Origin: Actinomadura sp. NAK00032
Lineage (GTDB): Bacteria; Actinomycetota; Actinomycetes; Streptosporangiales; Streptosporangiaceae
Length of the DNA: 64,000 nucleotides
Direction: 5' to 3'
Assembly (NCBI RefSeq): GCF_013364275.1
Contig: NZ_CP054932.1
Location: 62,001-126,000, forward strand
A model generated the notes under the pieces. That model saw nothing but the letters and a program-made list of their open reading frames with translations, did no database searches and was not told the origin of the DNA. Made by a program: the position numbers and the translations under genes. How positions within the stretch are numbered: the first letter of the stretch is position 1; each line of letters begins with the position of its first letter. Positions 42,287-49,892 of the stretch are shown here, in pieces.

Positions 42287-42862
42287 TTAGCCCGGGAAAA
42301 GGAGACCGGAATTGAGATGCAGTTCCAGTGGCCCGGTGGACGCGAGCAGACCGTGCAGGCCGATGTCGTCCTGCCGGGCGTCGACCGGGTCGAACAGCCA
42401 TTGCGCGGGTGACAGCCGGACGGCCTGCGCCGTGCGGCGCACCACCACCACGTCGCACAGGACGTAGGTGGACACGCCCAGCCCCGCCGAGTTGACCGGC
42501 GGCTCGCTGAAGGTGCCGAGGCCGTGGTCGGCGAGCCCCCGGTCGCCGACCACCAGCAGCTCGGCCTCCCGCGCCGCCTCGACCAGCGCGGGCCGGGGAT
42601 CGCCCCGGACGACCGCCGTGGTCACGGGGACGCGGGGCTCGGCGGTCAGGGCCGCGGCGCGCGCCCGCTCCAGGACCGCGCCCGGGCCGTCGCCGATCGC
42701 CTCCACGGCCTCGGCGATCCCGTCCTCCTCGGCGAACGCCTTCCACGCCACCGAGGCGGCGTGCAGCACGTGCAGCGCGATCGTGCGCCGAGCCGCCTCG
42801 CGCGCGGCCCACTCGACGGCCCGCAGGCCCGCCTTCGAGCCGTCGGCCACCACCACGATCAT
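42287..42862 (-). CDS. Universal stress protein (UspA-like)
   Basis: 191 residues, start ATG 42862 (MIVVVADGSKAGLRAVEWAA). Single Usp domain with VVVADGS at the N-terminus and the ELLVVGDRGLADHGLGTFSE region; the later STYVLCDVVVVRR is the final strand. Its ATP-binding G-x2-G-x9-G(S/T) motif is partly changed (GDRGLADHGLG... PPVNSAG). An extra C-terminal tail of about 40 residues is unusual. In the same operon, 17 bp ahead of the Rv1733c-like gene. Confidence 0.85.
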   Translation of the reverse strand: MIVVVADGSKAGLRAVEWAAREAARRTIALHVLHAASVAWKAFAEEDGIAEAVEAIGDGPGAVLERARAAALTAEPRVPVTTAVVRGDPRPALVEAAREAELLVVGDRGLADHGLGTFSEPPVNSAGLGVSTYVLCDVVVVRRTAQAVRLSPAQWLFDPVDARQDDIGLHGLLASTGPLELHLNSGLLFPG

Positions 42863-43107
42863 GTCCGTCTCCTTTGTTCGCGCATCGCGCCCGGACCAAT
42901 GGGCGGCCAATGCACCTCGTCCCGAGAATGGCGGTCGAAGGCCATTCCCCGGCATCGGTCGCCATCCGCCACCAGGTACGACCAACCGGCCCCGCGATTT
43001 GTGACAGCTCGAATGGGTTTCCCGAATCGCGCGGGCAGCGGGCACAAAGATTCAGGGCCGCTCGACCGGGTGGTCGGGCGGCCCTGTCCGGGGGGCGGGC
43101 GTTCGGG

Positions 43108-43881
43108 TCAGGCCTTGTTGAAGGTCCGCTTGGCCCAGACGTAGGAGAGCACGGCGATGCCGGCGCACCAGGCCGTGGCGATCGCGGCGTTGTCGCCGAT
43201 CTCGCTGCCGAGGAGCAGGCCGCGGACGGTCTCCATGATCGGGGTGAAGGGCTGGTAGTCGGCGAACCAGCGCAGGACGGTGGGCATGTCGTCGGTGGGG
43301 ACGAAGCCGCTGCCGAGAAAGGGCAGCAGGACCAGCGGCAACGGCGCGTTGCTGGCCGCCTCGGGGGTCGAGGACTTCAGGCCGAGCGCGACCGACAGCC
43401 AGGTGATGGCCACGACGAACAGGGTCAGCAGGCCGATGGCGGCCAGCCACTCGACGGCCGTCGCGTTCGGGCGGAAGCCGATCGCGAAGGCGATGCCGAT
43501 GAGGACCGCCATGCCGAGCAGCTGCTGGACGACGCTGCCGACGACGTGGCCGGTGAGCACCGAGGCCCGGGAGATCCGCATGGTGCGGAAGCGGGCGATG
43601 ATGCCCTCGGTCATGTCGGTGGCGACCATGACGGCGGTCCCGGTCGCGGCGGTGGCCGCCGCCATGAGCAGGATGCCGGGCAGGACGTAGTCGACGTACT
43701 GGTCCCGGCCGCCGCCGATGCCGGCGCCGAGCGTGCCGCCGAGGACGTAGACGAACAGCAGCAGCAGGATGACGGGCGTGATGATCAGCTGGATGGTCAT
43801 GGACGGGTAGCGGACGATCCGCTTCAGCTGGCGCCGGACCATGGTGGAGGAGTCGCGGGCGGCGAGGGTGAGGGTGCTCAT
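43108..43881 (-). CDS. ABC-2 type transporter permease (daunorubicin-resistance type)
   Basis: 257 residues, six membrane segments in the ABC-2 pattern (MTIQLIITPVILLLLFVYVL, ILLMAAATAATGTAVMVATD, EGIIARFRTMRISRASVLTG, TWLSVALGLKSSTPEAASN, LPLVLLPFLGSGFVP). It overlaps its ATPase by ATGA and belongs to the DrrB-like family. Third gene of the DUF4097–ATPase–permease operon. Substrate unknown. Confidence 0.9.
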   Translation of the reverse strand: MSTLTLAARDSSTMVRRQLKRIVRYPSMTIQLIITPVILLLLFVYVLGGTLGAGIGGGRDQYVDYVLPGILLMAAATAATGTAVMVATDMTEGIIARFRTMRISRASVLTGHVVGSVVQQLLGMAVLIGIAFAIGFRPNATAVEWLAAIGLLTLFVVAITWLSVALGLKSSTPEAASNAPLPLVLLPFLGSGFVPTDDMPTVLRWFADYQPFTPIMETVRGLLLGSEIGDNAAIATAWCAGIAVLSYVWAKRTFNKA

Positions 43882-44837
43882 CGGACGGGCTCCTTCTGCT
43901 GGTCCTGGTTGCCGGTGAGGGTGAGGAAGACGTCGTCGAGGTCGGGGGTGTGGACGCTCATCTCGGCGACGTCGATGGAGCGTCCGTCCAGCAGGACGAG
44001 CAGTTCGCGGACCGCGTGGACGCCGCCGTCGCTCGGCACCCGCAGGGTGAGCGCGCCGGCGTCGGCGATGCCGGTGCCGACGGCGTCGCGGGCCGCGCCG
44101 AGCAGCCGCGCGTCGGCGAAGGTGAGCTCGATGTGGCCGCCGGGGATGAGCCGCTTGAGCTCCTCGGAGGTGCCCTCGGCGATCAGCCGGCCGTGGTCGA
44201 GCAGGGCGATCCGGTCGGCGAGCTCGTCGGCCTCCTCCAGGTACTGGGTGGTGAGGAAGATCGTGACGCCGTCCTCGACGAGTCCCCGGACGATCTGCCA
44301 CATGCCGCGCCGGCTGCGCGGGTCGAGGCCGGTGGTGGGCTCGTCCAGGAAGATCAGGCGCGGGTCGCCGACCAGCGTCATCGCGAGGTCGAGCCGGCGC
44401 CGCATGCCGCCGGAGTAGGTGGAGGCGGGCTTGCGCGCCGCCTCCACCAGGTCGAAGCGCTCCAGCAGGTCGGCGGCCTTGCGCTTGCCGTCCCGGCGGG
44501 ACAGGTGCCACAGGTCGGCCATGAGGAGCAGGTTCTCCTCGCCGGTGAGCAGCTTGTCGACCGCCGAGTACTGGCCGGTGACGCCGATCGCGCCGCGCAC
44601 GTCGTCGGCCTGCCGGTTCAGGTCGTGGCCGGCGACCTGGACGGTGCCGCCGTCGGCCGGGATCAGGGTGGACAGGATCTGGACGGTGGTCGTCTTGCCG
44701 GCGCCGTTCGGGCCGAGCAGGGAGAAGATCGTCCCTTCGGGGACGGCCAGGTCGACACCGTCGAGCACGGTCTTGGCGCCGTCCTTGCCGGGGTAGGACT
44801 TGCGGAGTCCGGTCGCTGCGATGGCCAGGGGGGACAT
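43878..44837 (-). CDS. ABC transporter ATP-binding protein (DrrA-like)
   Basis: 319 residues. Walker A LLGPNGAGKTTTVQILSTLI, signature YSGGMRRRLDLAMTLVGDPR, Walker B LIFLDEPTTGLDPRSRRGMW, followed by a C-terminal DUF4162-like domain with the usual LDDVFLTLTG motif (coupling to the permease). This is the DrrA/NatA group of multidrug or lipid exporters. Start ATG 44837, chosen as it gives MSPLAIAATGLRKSY. Located 11 bp after the DUF4097 gene. Confidence 0.92.
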   Translation of the reverse strand: MSPLAIAATGLRKSYPGKDGAKTVLDGVDLAVPEGTIFSLLGPNGAGKTTTVQILSTLIPADGGTVQVAGHDLNRQADDVRGAIGVTGQYSAVDKLLTGEENLLLMADLWHLSRRDGKRKAADLLERFDLVEAARKPASTYSGGMRRRLDLAMTLVGDPRLIFLDEPTTGLDPRSRRGMWQIVRGLVEDGVTIFLTTQYLEEADELADRIALLDHGRLIAEGTSEELKRLIPGGHIELTFADARLLGAARDAVGTGIADAGALTLRVPSDGGVHAVRELLVLLDGRSIDVAEMSVHTPDLDDVFLTLTGNQDQQKEPVR

Positions 44838-44848
44838 GGTGGTGCTCC

Positions 44849-45517
44849 TCAGAGGCTGCGGGCGACGATGTCGCCGTTGCTGGTGGTGGCGTGGATCGCC
44901 AGGTCGGCGACGCCGCCGGCGTTCTTGAGCGAGTTGCGGATCCGGCCGTGGGCGGTGCCGGCGTCCAGCGAGGCGGACACCCCGGCGGCGGCGCCGACCG
45001 ACACCTGGCCGGACTGGGTGCGCAGCACGACCGTGCCGCGCACGGCCTCGGCGACGCTGATGTCGCCCTTCTGGGTGCTGATCTCCGCGGGGCCGGTGAG
45101 GCGGCCGATCGAGACGTCGCCGGCGGCGGTGGTGAGCCGGACGCCCGCGGCCTCGTCGACCTTGATGGCGCCGTGCGCGCCCTCGAAGACGACCTCGCCG
45201 AGCCGGCCGACGCCGCGGAACTCGCCGCTGGCGGACTTCGCCTCGACCCGGGACCCGGCGGGCAGCTGGACCGTCACCTCGACGGACCCGGAGGGGCCGA
45301 AGAGCTGGTTGCGCGCCGGGGCCGCCGTGATCCGCAGGACGCCGTCGCCGTACTCGACCGCGGTCTGCTCCGCGGCCTGCACGTCGCGGGACTTGGCGGG
45401 GTTCGCGGGCCGGACCTCGACCGCGGTGTCGGCCCGGTCGGCGGCGATGACCTGCACGCGGCCGGCGGGGACGTCGAGGTCGGCGGTGATCGGGGCGGGG
45501 GTGTCGAAGCGGTGCAT
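44849..45517 (-). CDS. DUF4097-family beta-helix protein
   Basis: 222 residues with repeated short beta strands (GRVQVIAADRADTAVEVRPA, SVEVTVQLPAGSRVEAKSAS, GAIKVDEAAGVRLTTAAGDV, DISVAEAVRGTVVLRTQSGQ and a TTSNGDIVARSL end). This is characteristic of DUF4097/DUF2807 adhesin-like sheets. Function unknown; such genes are often the first gene of ABC-2 transporter operons, as here. No signal peptide is seen. Confidence 0.85.
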   Translation of the reverse strand: MHRFDTPAPITADLDVPAGRVQVIAADRADTAVEVRPANPAKSRDVQAAEQTAVEYGDGVLRITAAPARNQLFGPSGSVEVTVQLPAGSRVEAKSASGEFRGVGRLGEVVFEGAHGAIKVDEAAGVRLTTAAGDVSIGRLTGPAEISTQKGDISVAEAVRGTVVLRTQSGQVSVGAAAGVSASLDAGTAHGRIRNSLKNAGGVADLAIHATTSNGDIVARSL

Positions 45518-45590
45518 CGTGCGCTCCTCGGGTCGTTGTTTCGAACACTGGAAACGCTACGTTGCCTTTCCGATCCTGGCAACAAGCTCG

Positions 45591-45684
45591 TTGCACTAGA
45601 TCCACATCTCTGCACGTCAACTGGCAATAATCATTGCAACGACCTGAACTCGAATGCAATGATCGAGCACCGTCGCGTTGCAAT
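45591..45684. promoter_or_regulatory. Cluster of TTGCA half-sites in the divergent promoter
   Basis: TTGCA at 45591-45595, ATTGCAAC at 45633-45640, AATGCAAT at 45653-45660 and GTTGCAAT at 45677-45684. The second and fourth are exact reverse complements, 44 bases apart. The region is AT-rich compared with its surroundings and lies between the leftward DUF4097–ABC operon and the rightward HTH-MarR gene, whose product is the likely binder. Confidence 0.7.
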
Positions 45685-45741
45685 GGAATGAGTGTGAACG
45701 CTAGGCTGGGCGCGGACGGCGGACGGATGAAGGAGGCCGCG

Positions 45742-46485
45742 ATGCCGGGAGGCCGGCTCACCCAGCAGGAACGCCAGCAGATCGCGCTGGGCCTGGCCGA
45801 CGGCCTCGCCTACGCGGAGATCGCCAGACGGCTCGACCGCCCCACCTCCACGGTCACGCGCGAGGTGATGCGCAACGGCGGGCCCACCGGCTACCGCGCC
45901 GACCTCGCCCATCGCGCCACCGAGCGCCGCGCCAACCGGCGCAGGCCGGCCGCCTCCCGGGCGCCGGGCGCGATCCCGCAGGCCGACGGGCGCGACCCCG
46001 AGGCGCTGCGCGAGTACGAGGAGTCCCTCACGACGGTCCTCATGCAGTCGGGCCTGTCCAACCGGATGATGGCGCGGATGCTGGTCGCCCTGTACCTGAG
46101 CGACTCGGGCAGCCTCACCGCGTCCGAACTCGTCCAGCGGCTGCAGGTCAGCCCGGCGTCGGTGTCCAAGACGATCAAGTTCCTGGAGAGCCAGGACCTC
46201 GTCCGCCGGGTCCGGGAGGAGGGCCGCCGCGAGCGCTACGTCGTCGACGAGGACCTCTACTACCAGTCCATGATCGGCAGCGTCCGGTCCCTGTACCAGC
46301 AGGCCGAGATCCTCCGGCAGGGCGTCGGCATCCTCGGGTCCGGGAGCCCGGCCGCCGTCCGGCTGGAGAACGTCGCGCGCTTCCTCGACTTCGTCGCCGA
46401 GAGCCTCGGCCGCGCCACCGACCAGGCCCGCGAGGTGCTCTACAGCGGCATGCGGCCGACCGAGCCGAAGCCGGACGACGGGTAA
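45742..46485 (+). CDS. HTH_38 / GbsR-MarR-type transcriptional regulator
   Basis: 247 residues from ATG 45742 (AAGGAGG five bases upstream). N-terminal IS30-like HTH_38 (LTQQERQQIALGLADGLAYA, EIARRLDRPTSTVTREVMRN). A MarR-type winged helix follows (ARMLVALYLSDSGSLTASEL, VQRLQVSPASVSKTIKFLES, QDLVRRVREEGRRERYVVDE) with a helical C-terminal dimerisation region. The two-domain layout is common next to DrrAB-like operons in actinomycetes. It is divergent from the DUF4097–ABC operon, which it probably represses via the TTGCA sites. Confidence 0.88.
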   Translation: MPGGRLTQQERQQIALGLADGLAYAEIARRLDRPTSTVTREVMRNGGPTGYRADLAHRATERRANRRRPAASRAPGAIPQADGRDPEALREYEESLTTVLMQSGLSNRMMARMLVALYLSDSGSLTASELVQRLQVSPASVSKTIKFLESQDLVRRVREEGRRERYVVDEDLYYQSMIGSVRSLYQQAEILRQGVGILGSGSPAAVRLENVARFLDFVAESLGRATDQAREVLYSGMRPTEPKPDDG

Positions 46486-46496
46486 CCGGCCGCCGT

Positions 46497-47174
46497 TCAG
46501 GCAGGCTGCGGGTCCGTGGTGAGCGCGGCGGCGGTCTGCGTGAAGTGCTGGACGAGCACCTCGGCCGCCGCGTCGGCGTCGCGGGCGAGCGCGGTCTCCT
46601 CCAGGCGGCGGTGCTCGGCGACGCCGTCCCGGCCGGGATCGCGGTGCGCCGACCAGCGGCGGGCCAGTTCGCTAGCGGTCCACAGCCGGTCGAACGTCTC
46701 CAGCAGCACGGGGTTGCCGCACCCCTCCAGCAGGGTGCGGTGGAAGACCCGGTGGGCCTCGGACCACGCCTCGCTGTAGTACTCGCCCTCCTCCGGGACG
46801 TACGGCGGGGTGCGCGCAAGGCGGTGGTGGGCGGCGCGCACCCGCGACTCCCAGTCGACGTCGCCGCGCTCGATGGACATGCGCAGCAGGACGGGCTCGA
46901 TCGTCCGGCGCGCCTCGGCGATCTCCTGCCAGCGGCCGTCGGAGAAGGCCGGGACGGCGAACCCGCGGTTGGGCAGCCGGTCGGCGAGGCCCTCGCCGAC
47001 CAGCCGCACCAGTGCCTCGCGGACGACGGCGAGGCTCACGCCCCGCTCCTTGGCGAGGTCGTGCGGTTTGAGCGCGTCGCCGGGGGCGTGGCGCCCCCGC
47101 ATGATCGCGTCCCGCAGTTGCGCGTGGACCTCCTCGGAGAGCATCCGCTTCCCCGCCCGTACCGTCTGCGTCAT
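46497..47174 (-). CDS. GntR-family (FadR/FCD) regulator
   Basis: 225 residues. GntR winged helix (LSEEVHAQLRDAIMRGRHAP, GDALKPHDLAKERGVSLAVV, REALVRLVGEGLADRLPNRG) and C-terminal FCD domain with the metal-type residues in EAHRVFHRTLLEGCGNPVLL and the AEHRRLEETALARDADAAAE helix. Divergent from the PEBP gene; a 16-bp perfect palindrome (47198-47213) in between is its probable operator. The stop is only 12 bp from that of the convergent MarR-like gene. Confidence 0.9.
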   Translation of the reverse strand: MTQTVRAGKRMLSEEVHAQLRDAIMRGRHAPGDALKPHDLAKERGVSLAVVREALVRLVGEGLADRLPNRGFAVPAFSDGRWQEIAEARRTIEPVLLRMSIERGDVDWESRVRAAHHRLARTPPYVPEEGEYYSEAWSEAHRVFHRTLLEGCGNPVLLETFDRLWTASELARRWSAHRDPGRDGVAEHRRLEETALARDADAAAEVLVQHFTQTAAALTTDPQPA

Positions 47175-47197
47175 GCCCCCAGCATAGACGATCAGGT

Positions 47198-47213
47198 AGA
47201 TAATCGATTATCT
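47198..47213. promoter_or_regulatory. Perfect 16-bp palindrome AGATAATCGATTATCT
   Basis: Centre of the divergent promoter of the GntR gene (start 47174) and the PEBP gene (start 47283). AT-rich, exact two-fold symmetry: a likely GntR operator. Confidence 0.75.
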
Positions 47214-47282
47214 GTGTTATCGTCGATAGAGACGGCCGCACTGGTCGTCCCCACCGCACGCCGTGTGAGAGGAAGCAGTCCG

Positions 47283-47810
47283 ATGAACAACCCCTTCGCC
47301 CGCCTCCCGGAAGCAGCCGCCTTCGACGTCAGCAGCGCCGGCGTCGCCGACGGTGCGGCCCTGCCTGCAGAGCAGCTTTCGTCCGCCCTGCCCGGCGGCA
47401 GGGACGCGTCGCCGCAGCTGTCCTGGAGCGGCGCCCCCGAAGGCACCAAGAGCTACGCCGTCACCATCTACGACCCGGACGCCCCGACCGGGTCGGGGTT
47501 CTGGCACTGGGCGGTCGCCGACATCCCCGCGACCGTCACCGAGCTGCCCGAAGGCGCCGGAGACGACACCGGCTCGGGCCTGCCCGACGGCGCCTTCCAG
47601 CTCCCGAACGACGCCCGCGCGGCCCGTTTCATCGGCGCGGCCCCGCCCGCCGGGCACGGCCCGCACCGCTACTTCGTGGTGGTGCACGCCCTCGACGTCG
47701 ACACCATCGGCGTCCCGGCGGACGCCACCCCGGCCGTCCTCGGATTCACCATGGCCGGCCACACCCTCGGCCGCGCGGTCCTGACCGCCACCGCCGAAAC
47801 CCCCGCATAA
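47283..47810 (+). CDS. YbhB/YbcL-family PEBP (Raf-kinase-inhibitor-like) protein
   Basis: 175 residues. PEBP fold with SPQLSWSGAPEGTKSYAVTI and the signature YDPDAPTGSGFWHWAVADIP. GHGPHRYFVVVHALDVD follows, and the C-terminal FTMAGHTLGRAVLT segment. The ligand-pocket D-P-D-x-P and G-H-G-P-H-R-Y residues are all present. No signal peptide. Function in bacteria unclear (phosphate-type ligand binding). Probably regulated by the divergent GntR protein. Confidence 0.92.
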   Translation: MNNPFARLPEAAAFDVSSAGVADGAALPAEQLSSALPGGRDASPQLSWSGAPEGTKSYAVTIYDPDAPTGSGFWHWAVADIPATVTELPEGAGDDTGSGLPDGAFQLPNDARAARFIGAAPPAGHGPHRYFVVVHALDVDTIGVPADATPAVLGFTMAGHTLGRAVLTATAETPA

Positions 47811-47837
47811 CGAACACCGAACGGGGACTGCCCCTCG

Positions 47838-48773
47838 CTACGGAGTCTCGCCGTCCACCCGGGCGGGCCGATCGGCGCCGCTGAACTCGGCCGCGTGGTC
47901 GAGGGCCCACTCCAGGAACGACCGGGCCGGGTGGCCGGTGAGGCGCTCCACGTGGTCGGTCGTGAGGTCGGACGCCGGCCTGCGCTCCGAGGCGGCGATC
48001 AATGCCTCCACCAGCGGTGCGGGACGCCCGTCCGCGAGCATCCGCGACCGTGCCGTGCCGGCGGTGACGGCCGCGAAACGCAGCCGGCGGCCGAGCGCGG
48101 CGCCGAGGCGCTCGACCTGCTCGGCGCGGCTCAGCACCTCGGGCCCCGTCAGCAGGCACGGGCCGTCGTCGGCGAGGTCGTGCTCGGACGGGGCGTGGCC
48201 GGCGAGCAATACGGCCGCGGCCGCATCGGCGACATCGCGCTCATCGACGACGGCCGTGCGCGCGACGTCCGGCCCCGACACGACGTCGCCCGCACGTACC
48301 TGCGGCACCCAGCCGCGGGCGTTGGACGCCAACGTGTCGCTGCGCAGCACCACGGGCCGCAGGCCGGCGTTGTGCAGCAGAGTCTCCATGTCCGCGTGCA
48401 CCTGAAGGATGGGATCGCTCTGGCGGACGGCCCGGTCGTCCAAGGCCGTCGACGAGAGGTAGACGACGCGCGGCGCCGCCGCCGCGAGCTCGGCGACCAG
48501 GCCGCGCGCGGGCGCGGAATCGAGCAGCGGCCAGATGAGGAAGACCGCGTCGACGCCGTCGAGCGCCGCGCGCATCGCGGCGCGGTCGGTGAGATCGCCG
48601 GCCACCGCGCCGGCCACGGAATGCGCACCGGCGGGCCGTCGCGTCAGGCTCAGCACCCGCGCGCCGCGCTCGCGGAGGCGGCCGGTGAGCTCGCGGCCGA
48701 GGTTGCCGGTCGCGCCGGTGACCAGGATCGTCGGACGGAGCCGGGGGCTCGCGGGGCGGTCGGTGTCAGGCAT
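47838..48773 (-). CDS. NmrA-like NAD(P)-binding oxidoreductase
   Basis: 311 residues, atypical SDR: N-terminal LVTGATGNLGRELTGRLRER (GxxGxxG) and VYLSSTALDD. The central HADMETLLHNAGLRPVVLRS region is typical of NmrA/HSCARG proteins that sense NADP or act as quinone reductases. No Y-x3-K in the standard place (usual for this group). Start ATG 48773. Divergent from the MerR gene. Confidence 0.87.
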   Translation of the reverse strand: MPDTDRPASPRLRPTILVTGATGNLGRELTGRLRERGARVLSLTRRPAGAHSVAGAVAGDLTDRAAMRAALDGVDAVFLIWPLLDSAPARGLVAELAAAAPRVVYLSSTALDDRAVRQSDPILQVHADMETLLHNAGLRPVVLRSDTLASNARGWVPQVRAGDVVSGPDVARTAVVDERDVADAAAAVLLAGHAPSEHDLADDGPCLLTGPEVLSRAEQVERLGAALGRRLRFAAVTAGTARSRMLADGRPAPLVEALIAASERRPASDLTTDHVERLTGHPARSFLEWALDHAAEFSGADRPARVDGETP

Positions 48774-48801
48774 GATCGAGACGGTAGGGGTTCAGGTCGA
48801 C

Positions 48802-49191
48802 ATGAAGGCAAGGCGCGCGGTGCGGACGATCGGGGAGGTGGCCGCGGAACTCGGTGTCGCCCCCCACGTCCTGCGGCATTGGGAGGACGTCGGAGCCCTC
48901 ACCGTTCGCCGCGACGGCAACGGGCACCGCCGCTACGACGACGCCGCCGTGGAACAGGCCCGCACGGTGCGCAAGCTCCGCCGGGTCGGCCTGTCGCTGC
49001 CCGAGGTCATCGCCGCCATGGCGCCGCGGAAGGCGGCGGCGCAGGCGGTCGTGCGAGCGAAGATCGCCTCGCTGGAGGCCGAGATCGCGCGGCGCCGGGA
49101 GGCCGTCGCCTTCCTGCGGCACACCGCCGAGTGCCGGCACCGGTATCTCGACGAATGCCCGGACTGCGCGTCGTTCGCCCGCAAGGACTGA
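48802..49191 (+). CDS. MerR-family transcriptional regulator
   Basis: 129 residues. MerR HTH (RTIGEVAAELGVAPHVLRHW, EDVGALTVRRDGNGHRRYDD, RTVRKLRRVGLSLPEVIAAM) then a coiled-coil dimerisation helix (RAKIASLEAEIARRREAVAF) and a C-terminal CRHRYLDECPDC with three cysteines that could sense metal or thiols. The start chosen is ATG 48802; an upstream ATG at 48772 overlaps the divergent NmrA start and would add ten residues. Probably regulates the NmrA-like gene. Confidence 0.9.
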   Translation: MKARRAVRTIGEVAAELGVAPHVLRHWEDVGALTVRRDGNGHRRYDDAAVEQARTVRKLRRVGLSLPEVIAAMAPRKAAAQAVVRAKIASLEAEIARRREAVAFLRHTAECRHRYLDECPDCASFARKD

Positions 49192-49203
49192 GCGCGCCCG
49201 TCG

Positions 49204-49695
49204 TCAGGCGTGGAGCCTGGCGTCCGCGGGCTGGTCGGTGTCCGAGTCCTTCTTCGTCGGGCGGGGCCAGGTGCGGCCGCTGAGGCGTTCTATGTCGGTG
49301 TTGAAGCGGCGCAGGTAGGCGGCGAAGGTGGCGATGTCCTCGTCCGACCAGTCGGCCATGACCCGGTCGAGGCCGTTGATGATGATCGTGCGCTCCTCGT
49401 CGAGGAGGCGGGCGCCCTCGGCGGTGATGCGGAACTTGCGGGCGATGCCGCCCTCGGGGTCGGGGATGCGCTCCAGGAGGGCGGCGCGCATCGCCGCGGC
49501 CGTCTGCCGGTTGAGGGTCGAGGCGTCGAGGCCGAACGCCTCGCTGAGCTCGCCGATGGACATCGGCCCCTGGAGGCGGATCCGGCTGAGCAGCACGTAG
49601 GCGCTGCGTTCCAGTCTCCCGGCCCGGTGGCGCATGACCTCGTGCCGGCTGAGCAGCATCTGCTCGTACTCGACCTCGTGCGTGGGCCTGACCAT
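49204..49695 (-). CDS. MarR-family transcriptional regulator
   Basis: 163 residues from ATG 49695 (MVRPTHEVEYEQMLLSRHEV). Winged helix with GPMSIGELSEAFGLDASTLN, RQTAAAMRAALLERIPDPEG and a RKFRITAEGARLLDEE wing. Dimerisation helices at both ends. Divergent from the MFS drug exporter; AT-rich DNA with an ATACA-N7-TGTAT inverted repeat lies between. Likely represses that pump. Confidence 0.9.
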   Translation of the reverse strand: MVRPTHEVEYEQMLLSRHEVMRHRAGRLERSAYVLLSRIRLQGPMSIGELSEAFGLDASTLNRQTAAAMRAALLERIPDPEGGIARKFRITAEGARLLDEERTIIINGLDRVMADWSDEDIATFAAYLRRFNTDIERLSGRTWPRPTKKDSDTDQPADARLHA

Positions 49696-49814
49696 GGCCG
49701 TTGCCCTCCTCCTGCCGGGACCGCCCGCCCCTCCGGGGGCGTCCCCGGCCTCCATCCTCGCAGAGAGACCCCCGGATTCGCGGGGAGGTGTGCATCACAC
49801 ACATCATATGCTTC

Positions 49815-49831
49815 ATACATATTACGTGTAT
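49815..49831. promoter_or_regulatory. ATACA-N7-TGTAT inverted repeat, probable MarR operator
   Basis: Exact five-base arms around TATTACG, inside an unusually AT-rich segment (49795-49845) between the divergent MarR and MFS genes. Confidence 0.55.
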
Positions 49832-49892
49832 CGTGCACTTTTGGTGCCGGTCGACGGCCGGACGGATACGACGACAAGCAAGGAGCCGCGTC

